This document shows positions 16,256-25,009 of a stretch of DNA of 64,000 nucleotides, in pieces. A program made the translations under genes and the position numbers. The notes beneath the pieces were generated by a model. That model searched no databases. It saw only the letters and a program-made list of their open reading frames with translations, and was not told the DNA's origin. Origin of the DNA: Bin127 sp965203505 (GTDB taxonomy: Bacteria; Chloroflexota; Dehalococcoidia; Lucifugimonadales; Lucifugimonadaceae); assembly GCA_965203505.1 (NCBI GenBank), contig OZ241880.1:2790001-2854000 (forward strand), given 5' to 3'. Positions within the stretch are counted from its first letter, which is position 1; the number at the start of each line of letters is the position of its first letter.

Positions 16256-17428
16256 CTACTGGCCAGTGAAAGCGCCTTTGAGCCAACTCCAGATGCCGTT
16301 GTTGCTGTCGTTGGAGTGCGACCCGTAGGAGATTTCGTTCTCGACGATCACGGGATCGAGCGCTCGGTCATCGGTGGCGCGCATCGTGTCGCCTAGTTGC
16401 TCGACGATTTGCTTCTGTTGCGTGGTCAACGACCGCGGTGTAATGACGGCTATCTGGACGATCTGGTCGCCGCGCGGTCCATCGTTACGTAATCGGGGCA
16501 CACCCAAACCGCGCATCACGATTTGATGACCGGTTTGAACGCCCGGATCTATGGTCACCTCTTTATCGCCCTCGAGCGTTGGCACGGTAATGGTGCCACC
16601 GAGCATCGCGGAAACGACGTTCAATTCGGCGCGGATGAGGACATCGTTGCCATTGCGCGTGAAGACTCGGTCATATTCGACGTGGACACGAACATAGAGG
16701 TCTCCAGCGGTGCCGCCGAACTCGCCTACGTCGCCATGCCCGCGCATAACGATGCGAGTACCGTCATCGACGCCGGGTGGAATGTCGATGGAGATTTTCC
16801 TCCGGTTGTTGGCGACACCGGCACCGTTGCAGCGCAGACACTCGCGTTCGACGCGCGTTCCCAATCCGCGGCATGTTGGGCACTCGCTGATCTGCTCAAA
16901 GTTGCCGAAAAGGGTTCTTTGTGCCCGTCGCACCTTGCCATTGCCATTGCAGGTGCTGCAGGTGTGAGTGGCACTGCCGGGTTCTCCGCGCGTGCCTTTA
17001 CACCGCGAACATACTTCTCGCCGCATGATTTCGGTTTCGCGGGTGGCACCGAAAATAGCTTCTCGGAAAGAGACGCTCAATGCGAGTTCAACGTCTCTGC
17101 CGCGTCGATTTCGGGTGGCGGAAGCACCGCCGAAGAAGGATTCAAAGATGTCGCCAAAACCACCGAAGTCGCTAAAACCGTCGAATCCGCTACCGGCGTT
17201 TCCGTTGACTCCTCGGTGTCCGAACCGGTCGTAGCGCGCACGGCTCTCCGAATCACTCAAAACCTGATAGGCTTCGTTGATCTCTTTGAAGCGTTCGGTG
17301 GCACCCTCTTCGCGGTTGCGATCGGGGTGGTACTCCAACGCTTTGCGCCGAAATGCTTTTTTGATGTCTTCCTCGTTAGCGTTGCGAGGAACCTCAAGCA
17401 CTTCGTAATAGTCGCGCTTGTCGCTCAT
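16256..17428 (-). CDS. dnaJ: Chaperone protein DnaJ
   Basis: 390 residues. The J domain (1-70) carries the HPD tripeptide in EYHPDRN. A Gly/Phe-rich linker follows. Four CxxCxGxG-type zinc motifs are visible: CSRCKGTRG, CSTCNGNG, CPTCRGLG and CLRCNGAG. The C-terminal substrate-binding domains complete the protein. DnaJ presents unfolded clients to DnaK and stimulates its ATPase. dnaK and grpE are not in this window. The gene lies 48 bases downstream of hrcA, so it is probably under HrcA-type heat-shock control. Confidence 0.96.
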   Translation of the reverse strand: MSDKRDYYEVLEVPRNANEEDIKKAFRRKALEYHPDRNREEGATERFKEINEAYQVLSDSESRARYDRFGHRGVNGNAGSGFDGFSDFGGFGDIFESFFGGASATRNRRGRDVELALSVSFREAIFGATRETEIMRREVCSRCKGTRGEPGSATHTCSTCNGNGKVRRAQRTLFGNFEQISECPTCRGLGTRVERECLRCNGAGVANNRRKISIDIPPGVDDGTRIVMRGHGDVGEFGGTAGDLYVRVHVEYDRVFTRNGNDVLIRAELNVVSAMLGGTITVPTLEGDKEVTIDPGVQTGHQIVMRGLGVPRLRNDGPRGDQIVQIAVITPRSLTTQQKQIVEQLGDTMRATDDRALDPVIVENEISYGSHSNDSNNGIWSWLKGAFTGQ

Positions 17429-17476
17429 TGAATTGTTACCGTTCTTCCGGGAAAGTGCGCTTGGGTTGGCACAGGG

Positions 17477-18514
17477 TCAGGATCCACCCACCCCTCCGCG
17501 ATTAACCATCTCATCCAAAGTCTCGGCGGCGAAGCTGACTGTGGGGATGGCACGGTCATACGCGGTCCGCATGGGCGAAATCAGTCCTACGACGCCGCGG
17601 GCGTTGACCGCGCCACCGTAACCGGACATGATGACGCTGTGTTCACATAGTTCGGGCCGAATATTGTCGGTCCCGATCCAAACAACCGGTTCGGTGCCGT
17701 ATGAAACGCCGGAGATTAGATCGGCGAATGCGTCATCGTTTTCGAGCGCCGAGAGCGCCATGGCGCCGCGTTGCGGTTGTGCCACCAACTCGGGATCTGA
17801 CATGAAGTGTCTGAAGCCGCTCATGTAGCGTACTCCGGGTACCGAATCTGCGTGCACCAATGCTTCGATGGTGGCTTCCCAGACTTGGCGTTCGAAATCG
17901 TCTTCGATGTCTTCTCGATCTTTGTTGGCCACGAGTTCGTCGACATTTTTCCCGGAAACTTGGGCCGAGACTTTGTTTCGTGTTCGTTCGAGTTGCGGGG
18001 CGGGAATTTCGCGATTCAACTCGATTACTTGGCGATAGACTCGTGCTTCTTGCAAAACGAGCACAAGCATGACCAACATGTCGTGAAGGCGCAGCAATTC
18101 GATTTGCTTGACGTCAGGCATTTTCGCGCGGGGTGCGGTGATGAATGCAAGCGCGCCGATTATGTCGGCGATTACTGAAGCGGCGATTTGGACCCAGGCG
18201 TCGACGTCATCAGGGGTAACGTCCATCTGCCCCTTCAGCGCGGATACCAGACCATCCGGCGGTGGCGACGACAAATCGAGGCCGCCGACGAAGTGGCGAT
18301 ACCCCTTCTCCGACGGTATCGCGCCGGATGAAGTGTGTGGTCGCAACAAATACCCTTCCTCGATCAACACACCCATCTCATTACGAATGGTCGCGCTGCT
18401 CACGTTGAAGGTGCCCGACTTTGCGACCGCGCTGGACGAAACCGGCATCGCCGACGAGATGTAATCGTCAACGATGAAGGTCAGGATGGTGTTTCTACGT
18501 TCGGGTAGGGCCAT
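17477..18514 (-). CDS. hrcA: Heat-inducible transcription repressor HrcA
   Basis: 345 residues. The N-terminal winged helix has the signature FNVSSATIRNEMGVLIEEGYLLRPHTSSGAIPSEKGYR (residues ~34-71). A GAF-like effector domain extends to the end, with the late motif VNARGVVGLISPMR. HrcA represses chaperone operons by binding CIRCE inverted repeats. I could not find a CIRCE element (TTAGCACTC/GAGTGCTAA) in the 106 bases upstream, so control of this operon may use a diverged site. It heads the unit hrcA-dnaJ-prmA-rsmE. Confidence 0.93.
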   Translation of the reverse strand: MALPERRNTILTFIVDDYISSAMPVSSSAVAKSGTFNVSSATIRNEMGVLIEEGYLLRPHTSSGAIPSEKGYRHFVGGLDLSSPPPDGLVSALKGQMDVTPDDVDAWVQIAASVIADIIGALAFITAPRAKMPDVKQIELLRLHDMLVMLVLVLQEARVYRQVIELNREIPAPQLERTRNKVSAQVSGKNVDELVANKDREDIEDDFERQVWEATIEALVHADSVPGVRYMSGFRHFMSDPELVAQPQRGAMALSALENDDAFADLISGVSYGTEPVVWIGTDNIRPELCEHSVIMSGYGGAVNARGVVGLISPMRTAYDRAIPTVSFAAETLDEMVNRGGVGGS

Positions 18515-18620
18515 GTCGAGAATTGGGTTTTGGACATCGTCGATCTTAGACCACGATGGCAGATATTATGCACGGCTCAACGGCCAGTGTCGTACATTCC
18601 GCTACTAACAAAATCTAACA

Positions 18621-19000
18621 TCAAGGACTGCGAAGCGTCCTCTTCAGTTCGTCCCGAGCGTCATGCTGGGCAAGATCGAAACCGAGCCGGATTTCGCCTG
18701 TTTTCGGATCGATGTGCCGTATATCTACGTCGTGGACCCGAAATGCTGGTTCCAACAGTAAGGCACGATGACAACGCGTCGGATCACCCTCAGAACACAT
18801 CAATGCGAGCCGATTTCCCGCAGCAACAAGGGAAACATCTGCAACAGCGGTCAAGAAGCCGGTCGCTGACCGTCTGTTTTGATACCACTCGTCAACGGAT
18901 AAGTCGTCTATGGCTTTCGGCAACTTAGGACCACGTGGCATGCCTCCCATGCGTGATTGTTGTGGCCGATCGTGAAGACCACTGGCGAGTTATCGCTCAT
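18621..19000 (-). pseudogene. DUF488 protein gene with internal deletion and frameshift
   Basis: From the ATG at 18998-19000 the reading is MSDNSPVVFTIGHNNHAWEA, a classic DUF488 N-terminus (xxTIGHSNxxxxxF), but the frame soon hits a stop. In another frame from 18950 the gene resumes at GGMPRGPKLP and runs through LALMCSEGDPTRCHRALLL, the family C-terminal motif, to 18621. Roughly 55 middle residues that normally hold the LVDVRxxPxSR segment are missing at the junction. The gene is therefore inactive or encodes a 109-residue fragment. DUF488 function is not established. Confidence 0.8.
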
Positions 19001-19130
19001 ATGCAGGTATCTGGTTGTTGCGGCGGATAGCGAACCGATGCTCGTTCTGCAGTTACGATGGGATCGTCAGCGAAGTACACTCTGAATCTACGAACCCATT
19101 TGATGTCGGGATTGGAGCAGCAATCGGGAC

Positions 19131-19775
19131 ATGGAGATCTCTCTCAACGGAATACACGCGTTCCTCGTCAAAACCACGTCGGGCACAGTGATCTGTGATC
19201 CAGCCGATGAAGCGGAAGCGACATTCGTTCCGTCTTCGGCAGCGGATGACACGGTTGTGACAGCGGTTTTGACCAGCAAACCGTCCAAATCCACGTTTCG
19301 GCGATTGATCGCGGGAACGGACGCGATATCTCACCCTGGAGAGTACGAGATCGGCGACCTTGGTCTACGAGGCATTGCGTTGCCCGCGAATCCTGAAACT
19401 GAATCGAAGCAGACGATCACGTCGTTTCGCATCGACGCGGAGGGGTTGGCAGTCTACATGTTGGGTCTAGCAAAGACTTCACCCGACACTCGGACGGTAC
19501 AGCTGATCGGACGCGTAGACGTGCTTCTGCTGGACGTGGCGCGGCTGAAGATGGACATCAAGGAATTGTCATCGCTGATCAGCTCGTTGGATCCTTCGCT
19601 GGTGTTGGTGAATGGACTTGAATCCGATGGCAACGAACCCGGTGCGAAGTTGAAGTCGCTCCTAGGAGAAACTGGCAGCGATCAAATGAGCAACGAGCCG
19701 CAACTCAGGGTGAATGTTTCGAGAAGCAGCCTGCCCGCGGATCGTCAACTCGTCGTCCTTAGGCCTCGTGCCTGA
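19131..19775 (+). CDS. Degenerate metallo-beta-lactamase-fold protein, unknown
   Basis: 214 residues. The opening strand pattern (MEISLNGIHAFLVKTTSGTVICDPAD) and the SHPGEYEIGDLGLRGIALP segment resemble short MBL-fold proteins found in Chloroflexota and relatives. The HxHxDH metal-binding motif is absent, and only one of the usual His residues seems to remain, so hydrolase activity is doubtful. It stands alone between the broken DUF488 gene and the convergent surface-protein genes. Fold assignment is tentative; role unknown. Confidence 0.6.
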   Translation: MEISLNGIHAFLVKTTSGTVICDPADEAEATFVPSSAADDTVVTAVLTSKPSKSTFRRLIAGTDAISHPGEYEIGDLGLRGIALPANPETESKQTITSFRIDAEGLAVYMLGLAKTSPDTRTVQLIGRVDVLLLDVARLKMDIKELSSLISSLDPSLVLVNGLESDGNEPGAKLKSLLGETGSDQMSNEPQLRVNVSRSSLPADRQLVVLRPRA

Positions 19776-19801
19776 ATATCGATTGCTCCGACGCCGTCGG
19801 T

Positions 19802-21775
19802 TTATGCGTGTGACCGTCGTCCGACGCGCCACCGAATGTAGGCCAGCAACGCCAGGACCAGCAGCAAAATCATTACGGTTAGAGCGGCCGTCACGTTTGC
19901 TCGTCCGTTCGCATCCGTTGAAGGCGGAACCGCGGCTGGTTGGATGAACGGCGTTGGCGCGCTCGTCGGCGTCGGCGATGCCGTCGGCAGCGGTGCGACG
20001 GTCGGCGTGATCGGCGTGGGAGATGGTGTCGGAGTTGGTGATGATTCCGGTGCGCGAGTTGCCGGTGCGGGCAACGGTGTTGGGGTTGGCGCTACGGTTG
20101 GTGAGGGTATCGGCGTAGGTAGAGCCGTCGGTGTGATAGTCGGAAGTTCAGGAGTTGGTGTTGGCGACGCAGTGTGTGTAGATTCCGGTGTAGCGGTGTC
20201 CGGAACTGGAGTTGGGTATGGAGTGTTGGTGGGCATGGGAGTCTCGATAGGGAGAACCGGCGTTGCGGTGGGTGTGACAGTTGGCGTAGAGCTAGGGGTT
20301 GGCGATGATGTTGGTGTCGAAGTGCCTGTCGCGATCACTGTGGGCGAAGAAGTGGGTGTTAGGTCGGGTAATCGCGGGAAATCGAGATCAACGCGCCTCA
20401 ATATGGGGAACCGTGGTTTCGCGGTGCAGCCTTCGCAACCTTCACCGGGGAGAATGGCGTAGACGCTTCTAGTGCTAGATTTGACCTGGTCCTCGATCCA
20501 GAACTCGATATGCGAACCGATCAGGTCGAGTTTCTCATCTGGCGCGATTACCAAATGGACGTATTGGAACGGCTTGCTTTGGTCCAAACCGACGACTACT
20601 GGTGGTGACTGCCACGAATCGCCGATGCGCGCTGTGACTTCAAATCCGGAACGCGTGGGTACCTGATCATTGATGGTCACCTCGCCAGATATCAGAAAAA
20701 TCGGAAATTTTGGAATTGGTGGCGTGGGTGTCACGGCGGGCGAAGGTGTCGGGGTTGGTGTTGGTGGATCATCCGGATGGTGAGGGAAATCCAGATTTAG
20801 GATCCTCGATTCGGGGAATGTCCAAGGACACTCTGCGCAAAATCGGTTGGTCGCTGGATCGTATGGAGCAAAGACGCTGGTGACGTTGGCTTTGACTTTG
20901 CCATCTAACCAGAACTCGATCTCCATTCCGGACAGATCCAGTTCTGAGTGCGGCCGAATTTCAAGGTGCGAGTATTCGTGCGGTAGTTGAGGCAGCCATC
21001 TGACTCGAGCCGGTGCGGATTCCCATAAAGATCCGATTCGAGCGGTAATTTTGAAGACCGAGCCAGCGGGAGTTTCGCCGCCGATGGTCACAACTCCGCG
21101 GAATACTAGATCAGGGAAGCCCAAAGGTATCGGTGGTGGTTCAATATCGTCGGATGGTGTTGGAGTCGGAACGGGAGCAGGTTCAGTTGTCGGGACCGCG
21201 CTAGGCAGAACAGGAAAATCGAGATCCAACTGGCGCAATAAAGGAGTAACCCAAGTACATTCGGTGCAAACTTCGCCGCTAAATACGTCGACGACTGCGT
21301 ACCAGTTGGTGACCGTTGATCTGATCTCGCCATTTAGCCAGAACTCAATTTCAGAACCTGTCAAGTCCAATTGAAACGGAGGGTAAACGATTAGATGTTC
21401 ATACTGAAACGGATTGGCTGGGTCGGTGCCAACGACCACAGGCGGCGATTCCCATGTGTCGCCGATGCGGGCAGTGATCTGGAATCCTGTGTAGGCGGGT
21501 GTTTCTCCATTTACGGTCACGTTGCCGTTGAATATGATTGCGGGCCATGGCGAGCCGTGAACTCTGTCTTGTCGGTCGAGTCTGGATTCGGCATGTTCTG
21601 CGGCTGCGATTCCATCTTCGTAGATGTCAAGCGACAGAATTGCGAATGCGGTCGTCGCCAACAACAATAGAAAGCTTGTTAGTCCTTTCCGGCCGACTGA
21701 ACCCCGAAAATCCGAGCGTAGGTTCAGCATTGGTGGGAGATTGCGGTACCGAATGTTGAGTGGTTTGGCTAACAT
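19802..21775 (-). CDS. Three-domain Thr/Pro-stalk surface protein, novel repeated Cys-x-x-Cys domain
   Basis: 657 residues. A signal-anchor span lies at ~30-50. Three copies of a ~110-residue beta-type domain follow (about 78-190, 222-335 and 360-480). Each opens with a G-x-VT element (NGNVTVNGETPAYTGFQ), continues with an ARIGDxWESPPVVVG-like strand, an EFWL strand and a CxxC pair (CTEC, CAEC, CEGC), and ends in an LDFP strand. Residues ~485-620 are a Thr/Pro/Ser stalk. One C-terminal span and a basic RWRVGRRSHA tail would anchor it. I recognise no named family for the domain. It is the third gene of a tandem paralogous set. Confidence 0.85.
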   Translation of the reverse strand: MLAKPLNIRYRNLPPMLNLRSDFRGSVGRKGLTSFLLLLATTAFAILSLDIYEDGIAAAEHAESRLDRQDRVHGSPWPAIIFNGNVTVNGETPAYTGFQITARIGDTWESPPVVVGTDPANPFQYEHLIVYPPFQLDLTGSEIEFWLNGEIRSTVTNWYAVVDVFSGEVCTECTWVTPLLRQLDLDFPVLPSAVPTTEPAPVPTPTPSDDIEPPPIPLGFPDLVFRGVVTIGGETPAGSVFKITARIGSLWESAPARVRWLPQLPHEYSHLEIRPHSELDLSGMEIEFWLDGKVKANVTSVFAPYDPATNRFCAECPWTFPESRILNLDFPHHPDDPPTPTPTPSPAVTPTPPIPKFPIFLISGEVTINDQVPTRSGFEVTARIGDSWQSPPVVVGLDQSKPFQYVHLVIAPDEKLDLIGSHIEFWIEDQVKSSTRSVYAILPGEGCEGCTAKPRFPILRRVDLDFPRLPDLTPTSSPTVIATGTSTPTSSPTPSSTPTVTPTATPVLPIETPMPTNTPYPTPVPDTATPESTHTASPTPTPELPTITPTALPTPIPSPTVAPTPTPLPAPATRAPESSPTPTPSPTPITPTVAPLPTASPTPTSAPTPFIQPAAVPPSTDANGRANVTAALTVMILLLVLALLAYIRWRVGRRSHA

Positions 21776-21944
21776 CGACGGATAAATTCATTTCATAGCC
21801 AATCCAATAGTACTGCTGGCTAGGCAAGTGGGATACCCCGCCACATGCAGATCAACCTTCTTTTCGACAATGGCCGTTCTGCAACAGGTCTAAACTATGA
21901 CGCGTCGTTGCGCACGATGATTTCGCCACCGGCAAACGAACGAC

Positions 21945-21983
21945 AAAAACAAGCGGCCACCAGGTAAAACCCGGCGGCCGCTT
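21945..21983 (-). terminator. Rho-independent terminator after the 475-residue surface-protein gene
   Basis: AAGCGGCCACC and GGCGGCCGCTT pair as an 11-bp stem with one mismatch and an 11-base loop. On the minus strand a GTTTTTG tract follows directly. On the plus strand TTTATTT follows, so the element could work in both directions. It separates this gene from its paralogue at 19802-21775, which then needs its own promoter. Confidence 0.75.
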
Positions 21984-22014
21984 TATTTCGGACAATCTGT
22001 TTCTGGCTATGCGC

Positions 22015-23442
22015 CTATTGCTCTTCCTTCGACTGATGCGTATAGCGCCATCCGAAGTAGGCAGCGATTCCGATCAGCAGCAACACTAGCACGATTGCCA
22101 ACGGTAGCGTGGCGTTGAATCCTCCGCCAGTTTCTTCCGGTTCCGGTGTTGCAACCGGTGGAACTGATGTAGCGGTGGGTGGAATCGAAGTTGCTGTGGG
22201 TTCAGGTGTGTCGGTGGGCTCGGGCGTAGAGGTAGGAGGTATCGGCGTCGGTGGCTCCGGCGTAGGCGTAGGAGGTATCGGCGTAGGAGTTGGTGGCTCG
22301 GGAGTTGCAGTCGGCGGCATCGGCGTTGGCGTAGGCGTAGGAGGTATCGGCGTCGGCGGTTCCGGTGTCGCGGTTGGCGGTTCCGGCGTTGGCGTCGGTG
22401 GTTCGGGAGTTGCAGTCGGCGGCATCGGCGTTGGCGTAGGCGTAGGAGGTATCGGCGTCGGCGGTTCCGGTGTCGCGGTTGGCGGTTCCGGCGTTGGCGT
22501 CGGTGGTTCGGGAGTTGCCGTGGGTGGCTCTGGCGTCGCCGTAGCGGCGAGCATGGGGAAGAACAAACGGACTTCAGTTTCTTGGCCCGGTTTGAAAACG
22601 CTTGGTGTCTCGGCATCGAGCGTCTTGTTAGGGTCGGTTGGATCGCCTTTGTCGATCAGGTAAAACTGGACTGGCGATCCATCGTGTTCGGATCCCGTCG
22701 TCTCGACCGCGATGTTGTAGACACCGCCCTGTACGGTGACGCTGTTAGAACGGATTTTGTTGCCTACAACGGCGAAGACTTGATATCCGTCCGGAACTAG
22801 TCCTTGCGGGGTGAATACTTGACCGCTGAACTGCGTGATGGTCTGTTCACCGGGCGCTGTTTGAACCGGGGTTGAGGCTGGAGGCTGGGTCGCCACGGGG
22901 CCGCCAGTCGGACGCGAAGGAAAGTCGATTGAGAATTCGAATCGAAATTGAGGGAAATCGATCGGGCAGCTGGTGCAAACGCTACCGTCGTCCGCGATGA
23001 TTGCGTAGAAGTCTGTAGTTGTCGACTCAACGGTGCCATTGAGTAGGAATGTAATCTCACTGCCGATCAATTCCGCCGGCGGATTGACGGTTAGGTTTTT
23101 GAAGCCGTTGAGATCGGCTGTCCCATCGCCGATTGTGACGCTCTCGGAGATCCAATCGCCGACCTTGGCGGACAGAGTGAACCCTTGCATACCGGTCGGG
23201 TCATTGGCAACAGTCGCCCAGCCGTCGTAGATAACGGCTGAAAAAGGTGGTGGTTGCTGATTTTGGGATTGTGCGTCATCAGTATCGACGCCGATCAGCG
23301 TAGCAACGGCGGCAACCAAAGCGAGAACGGATGCGAGAGTGAATCTCAAGATTCGCGTTCTTAAGCTACGGGAGTGTCCTTTCAACCGCGGTGTGGTCGC
23401 AACAGGGATTCGGATTGTGTCACGCCCGGTAGCGTCATGCAT
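22015..23442 (-). CDS. Two-domain Thr/Pro-stalk surface protein, paralogue of neighbours
   Basis: 475 residues. A basic N-terminal tail and signal span (~30-52) are followed by one copy of the CxxC domain (about 65-175; CTSC, ending SIDFP) and a second, different beta-type domain (about 200-300; FSGQVFTPQGLVPDGYQVFAVV, VQFYLIDKGDP). A Pro-Glu/Thr-Pro stalk of ~125 residues follows, then a C-terminal span (LPLAIVLVLLLIGIAAYFGW) and a charged end. The second domain has a counterpart in the next gene upstream. Ten bases separate the two genes, so they are co-transcribed. A display or ligand-binding role at the cell surface is inferred from layout only. Confidence 0.85.
   Translation of the reverse strand: MHDATGRDTIRIPVATTPRLKGHSRSLRTRILRFTLASVLALVAAVATLIGVDTDDAQSQNQQPPPFSAVIYDGWATVANDPTGMQGFTLSAKVGDWISESVTIGDGTADLNGFKNLTVNPPAELIGSEITFLLNGTVESTTTDFYAIIADDGSVCTSCPIDFPQFRFEFSIDFPSRPTGGPVATQPPASTPVQTAPGEQTITQFSGQVFTPQGLVPDGYQVFAVVGNKIRSNSVTVQGGVYNIAVETTGSEHDGSPVQFYLIDKGDPTDPNKTLDAETPSVFKPGQETEVRLFFPMLAATATPEPPTATPEPPTPTPEPPTATPEPPTPIPPTPTPTPMPPTATPEPPTPTPEPPTATPEPPTPIPPTPTPTPMPPTATPEPPTPTPIPPTPTPEPPTPIPPTSTPEPTDTPEPTATSIPPTATSVPPVATPEPEETGGGFNATLPLAIVLVLLLIGIAAYFGWRYTHQSKEEQ
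22298..22510 (-). repeat. 105-bp tandem repeat in the stalk-coding region
   Basis: Two near-perfect copies with a period of exactly 105 bases (units beginning at 22298 and 22403, a third partial one at 22508) encode a 35-residue Pro/Thr/Glu unit. The multiple-of-three period keeps the frame, so unit gain or loss would only alter stalk length. Confidence 0.8.
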
Positions 23443-23452
23443 TTGGTTTACC

Positions 23453-24877
23453 TCAAGATTTCCGTATCAGATCGTGGTTTCCAAACTCGAAGTCGGGATG
23501 TTTTTCGTCTTTGCGTCGTGTTCCCAATCGCCATGCGAATGCACTGAGCAATGCAACAACGCCAAGCGGCAAGGTCGCCTCCAACACGCCGTTTTCGCCC
23601 GGAGTTGCGTTACAGAAGCCGAATAGTCCACCACCTTCGTCTGAAGGTGCGGGTGTCGCCGTTGGCGGTTGCGATACGACGAATTGTGTCGGGCGTACGA
23701 TGGCGGTCGCGGTTGAAGTTGCCTCTCCGGTTCCAACGGTAGGACGCGGCGTCCTCGTCGGTTCGGGAGTCGAAGTAGGTGTAGGTTCTACAGTCGGTGT
23801 CGGAGAGGGTACGACGGTCGGGGTGTTTGTTGGTGCGACGGTGGGCGTGAGTGTAGGGGTTGGCGTGAGCGTTGGGGTTAGGGTGGGGGTCAGCGTCGGC
23901 GTCGGGGTTAGAGTCGGCGTGAGTGTCGGTGTGGCGGTTGGCACAGGAGTTTCAGTAGGCGTCGCGGTGTAAGTAGGAGTGGGCGTGATCGTCGGGGTGT
24001 CGGTAGGTGTGGGAGTCGGCGTCGACGTCGGGAGGAGGTCTGGGAAAACGAGTGAGAAGTTTTGAACGGTCTCGCCTTCTCGGAAGACAGTTGGCGGTGA
24101 AAGAGCTTCGAGAAAACGCGGAGCTCCCGATGGATCGTTGCGATCGACCAAGTAGAAGACGACAGACGTCTCTCGATATCTTGGTTCGGCCGGATCAACG
24201 GTTATGAAGTACTCACTGCCGAATACCTGGATGTTTTCGGACCTGAAGTCTTCGCCAACTACGACGTAGAGCTCTGATTCGTCGGGCAAGGGTCCTCTGG
24301 GCGTTCGGACCGTGCCTGAGATGAACATCGGCCTAGGGACATCTGGCGACGGGGTGTAGGTCGGCGTCAGAGTGGGCGTCGCTTCAGGAAGATTGGGGAA
24401 GTCAAGATCGAGTTCCCTCAAAAGAGGAAAGGTCCAAGTGCACCCGCCGCAGATTTCATCCGTGAACTCGTTAATCACGGCGTACCAGTTAGTCGTCGTT
24501 GACAGTATCTGATCTTCCAGCCAAAACTCGATTTGTGACCCCACCAAGTCCAATTCGGGAGGCGGGGCGACGATCAGGTGCGCGTACTGTGAAGGTTTCT
24601 CGGGCAAAGATCCGACGACGACCGGCGGCGATTTCCACTTGTCGCCGATGCGGGCGTTGATCACGAATCCGGAGTACGCGGGAGTTTGACCGTCTATTGT
24701 CACGTTGCCGTTGAAAATGATTGCTGGGAATGGTGGTGGGACCAGTTGCTGGGCCTGTGCTCCGTGGTCGTCGCGACCGGCCAACGCGATCGCGCCCACC
24801 GCCGCCAAGGCCGCGAGCGATAAGACAACGCCCAACCAACGGGTACGCCATATCATGTCGCGCGCGGGTACCGGCAT
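23453..24877 (-). CDS. Two-domain Thr/Pro-stalk surface protein, first gene of the paralogous cluster
   Basis: 474 residues from the ATG at 24877, which has a GGAAG site seven bases upstream; a GTG at 24970 would add 31 residues. A signal span (LGVVLSLAALAAVGAIAL) is followed by one CxxC domain (NGNVTIDGQTPAYSGFVI, SPPVVVG, IEFWLEDQ, CGGC, LDLDFP) nearly identical in pattern to domain 1 of the 657-residue protein. A second domain (ISGTVRTPRGPLPDESELYVVVG, VVFYLVDRNDPSG) matches that of the 475-residue protein. A Thr-Pro stalk, a short Cys-containing segment (FGFCNATPGENG) and a C-terminal span with a basic tail complete it. It lies directly downstream of rpsI. Confidence 0.85.
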   Translation of the reverse strand: MPVPARDMIWRTRWLGVVLSLAALAAVGAIALAGRDDHGAQAQQLVPPPFPAIIFNGNVTIDGQTPAYSGFVINARIGDKWKSPPVVVGSLPEKPSQYAHLIVAPPPELDLVGSQIEFWLEDQILSTTTNWYAVINEFTDEICGGCTWTFPLLRELDLDFPNLPEATPTLTPTYTPSPDVPRPMFISGTVRTPRGPLPDESELYVVVGEDFRSENIQVFGSEYFITVDPAEPRYRETSVVFYLVDRNDPSGAPRFLEALSPPTVFREGETVQNFSLVFPDLLPTSTPTPTPTDTPTITPTPTYTATPTETPVPTATPTLTPTLTPTPTLTPTLTPTLTPTPTLTPTVAPTNTPTVVPSPTPTVEPTPTSTPEPTRTPRPTVGTGEATSTATAIVRPTQFVVSQPPTATPAPSDEGGGLFGFCNATPGENGVLEATLPLGVVALLSAFAWRLGTRRKDEKHPDFEFGNHDLIRKS

Positions 24878-25009
24878 TCGAAGCTTCCCAATGAGGATTG
24901 TGCGATTCCGCATAGCTGAAATGCTAGGGTTTCGGTGCAACATTAAGCGAATCCATCGCGTCGTGTGCACCGATGTTGTGCGCGATGGCGGTTCACCTGA
25001 TTTGTGCGA

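Noticed and set aside
16523..17431. 302-codon open frame antisense to dnaJ
   Set aside because: Composition mirrors the opposite frame of a certain gene; no motif.
18515..18620. CIRCE operator upstream of hrcA
   Set aside because: No TTAGCACTC/GAGTGCTAA inverted repeat could be found.
22200..22550. Possible CRISPR-like repeats
   Set aside because: The units are contiguous and coding, with no unique spacers of constant length.
22109..22663. Gly/Val repeat protein on the plus strand
   Set aside because: It is the complement of the Thr/Pro stalk repeats; the minus-strand gene has signal span, domains and anchor, this one has nothing else.
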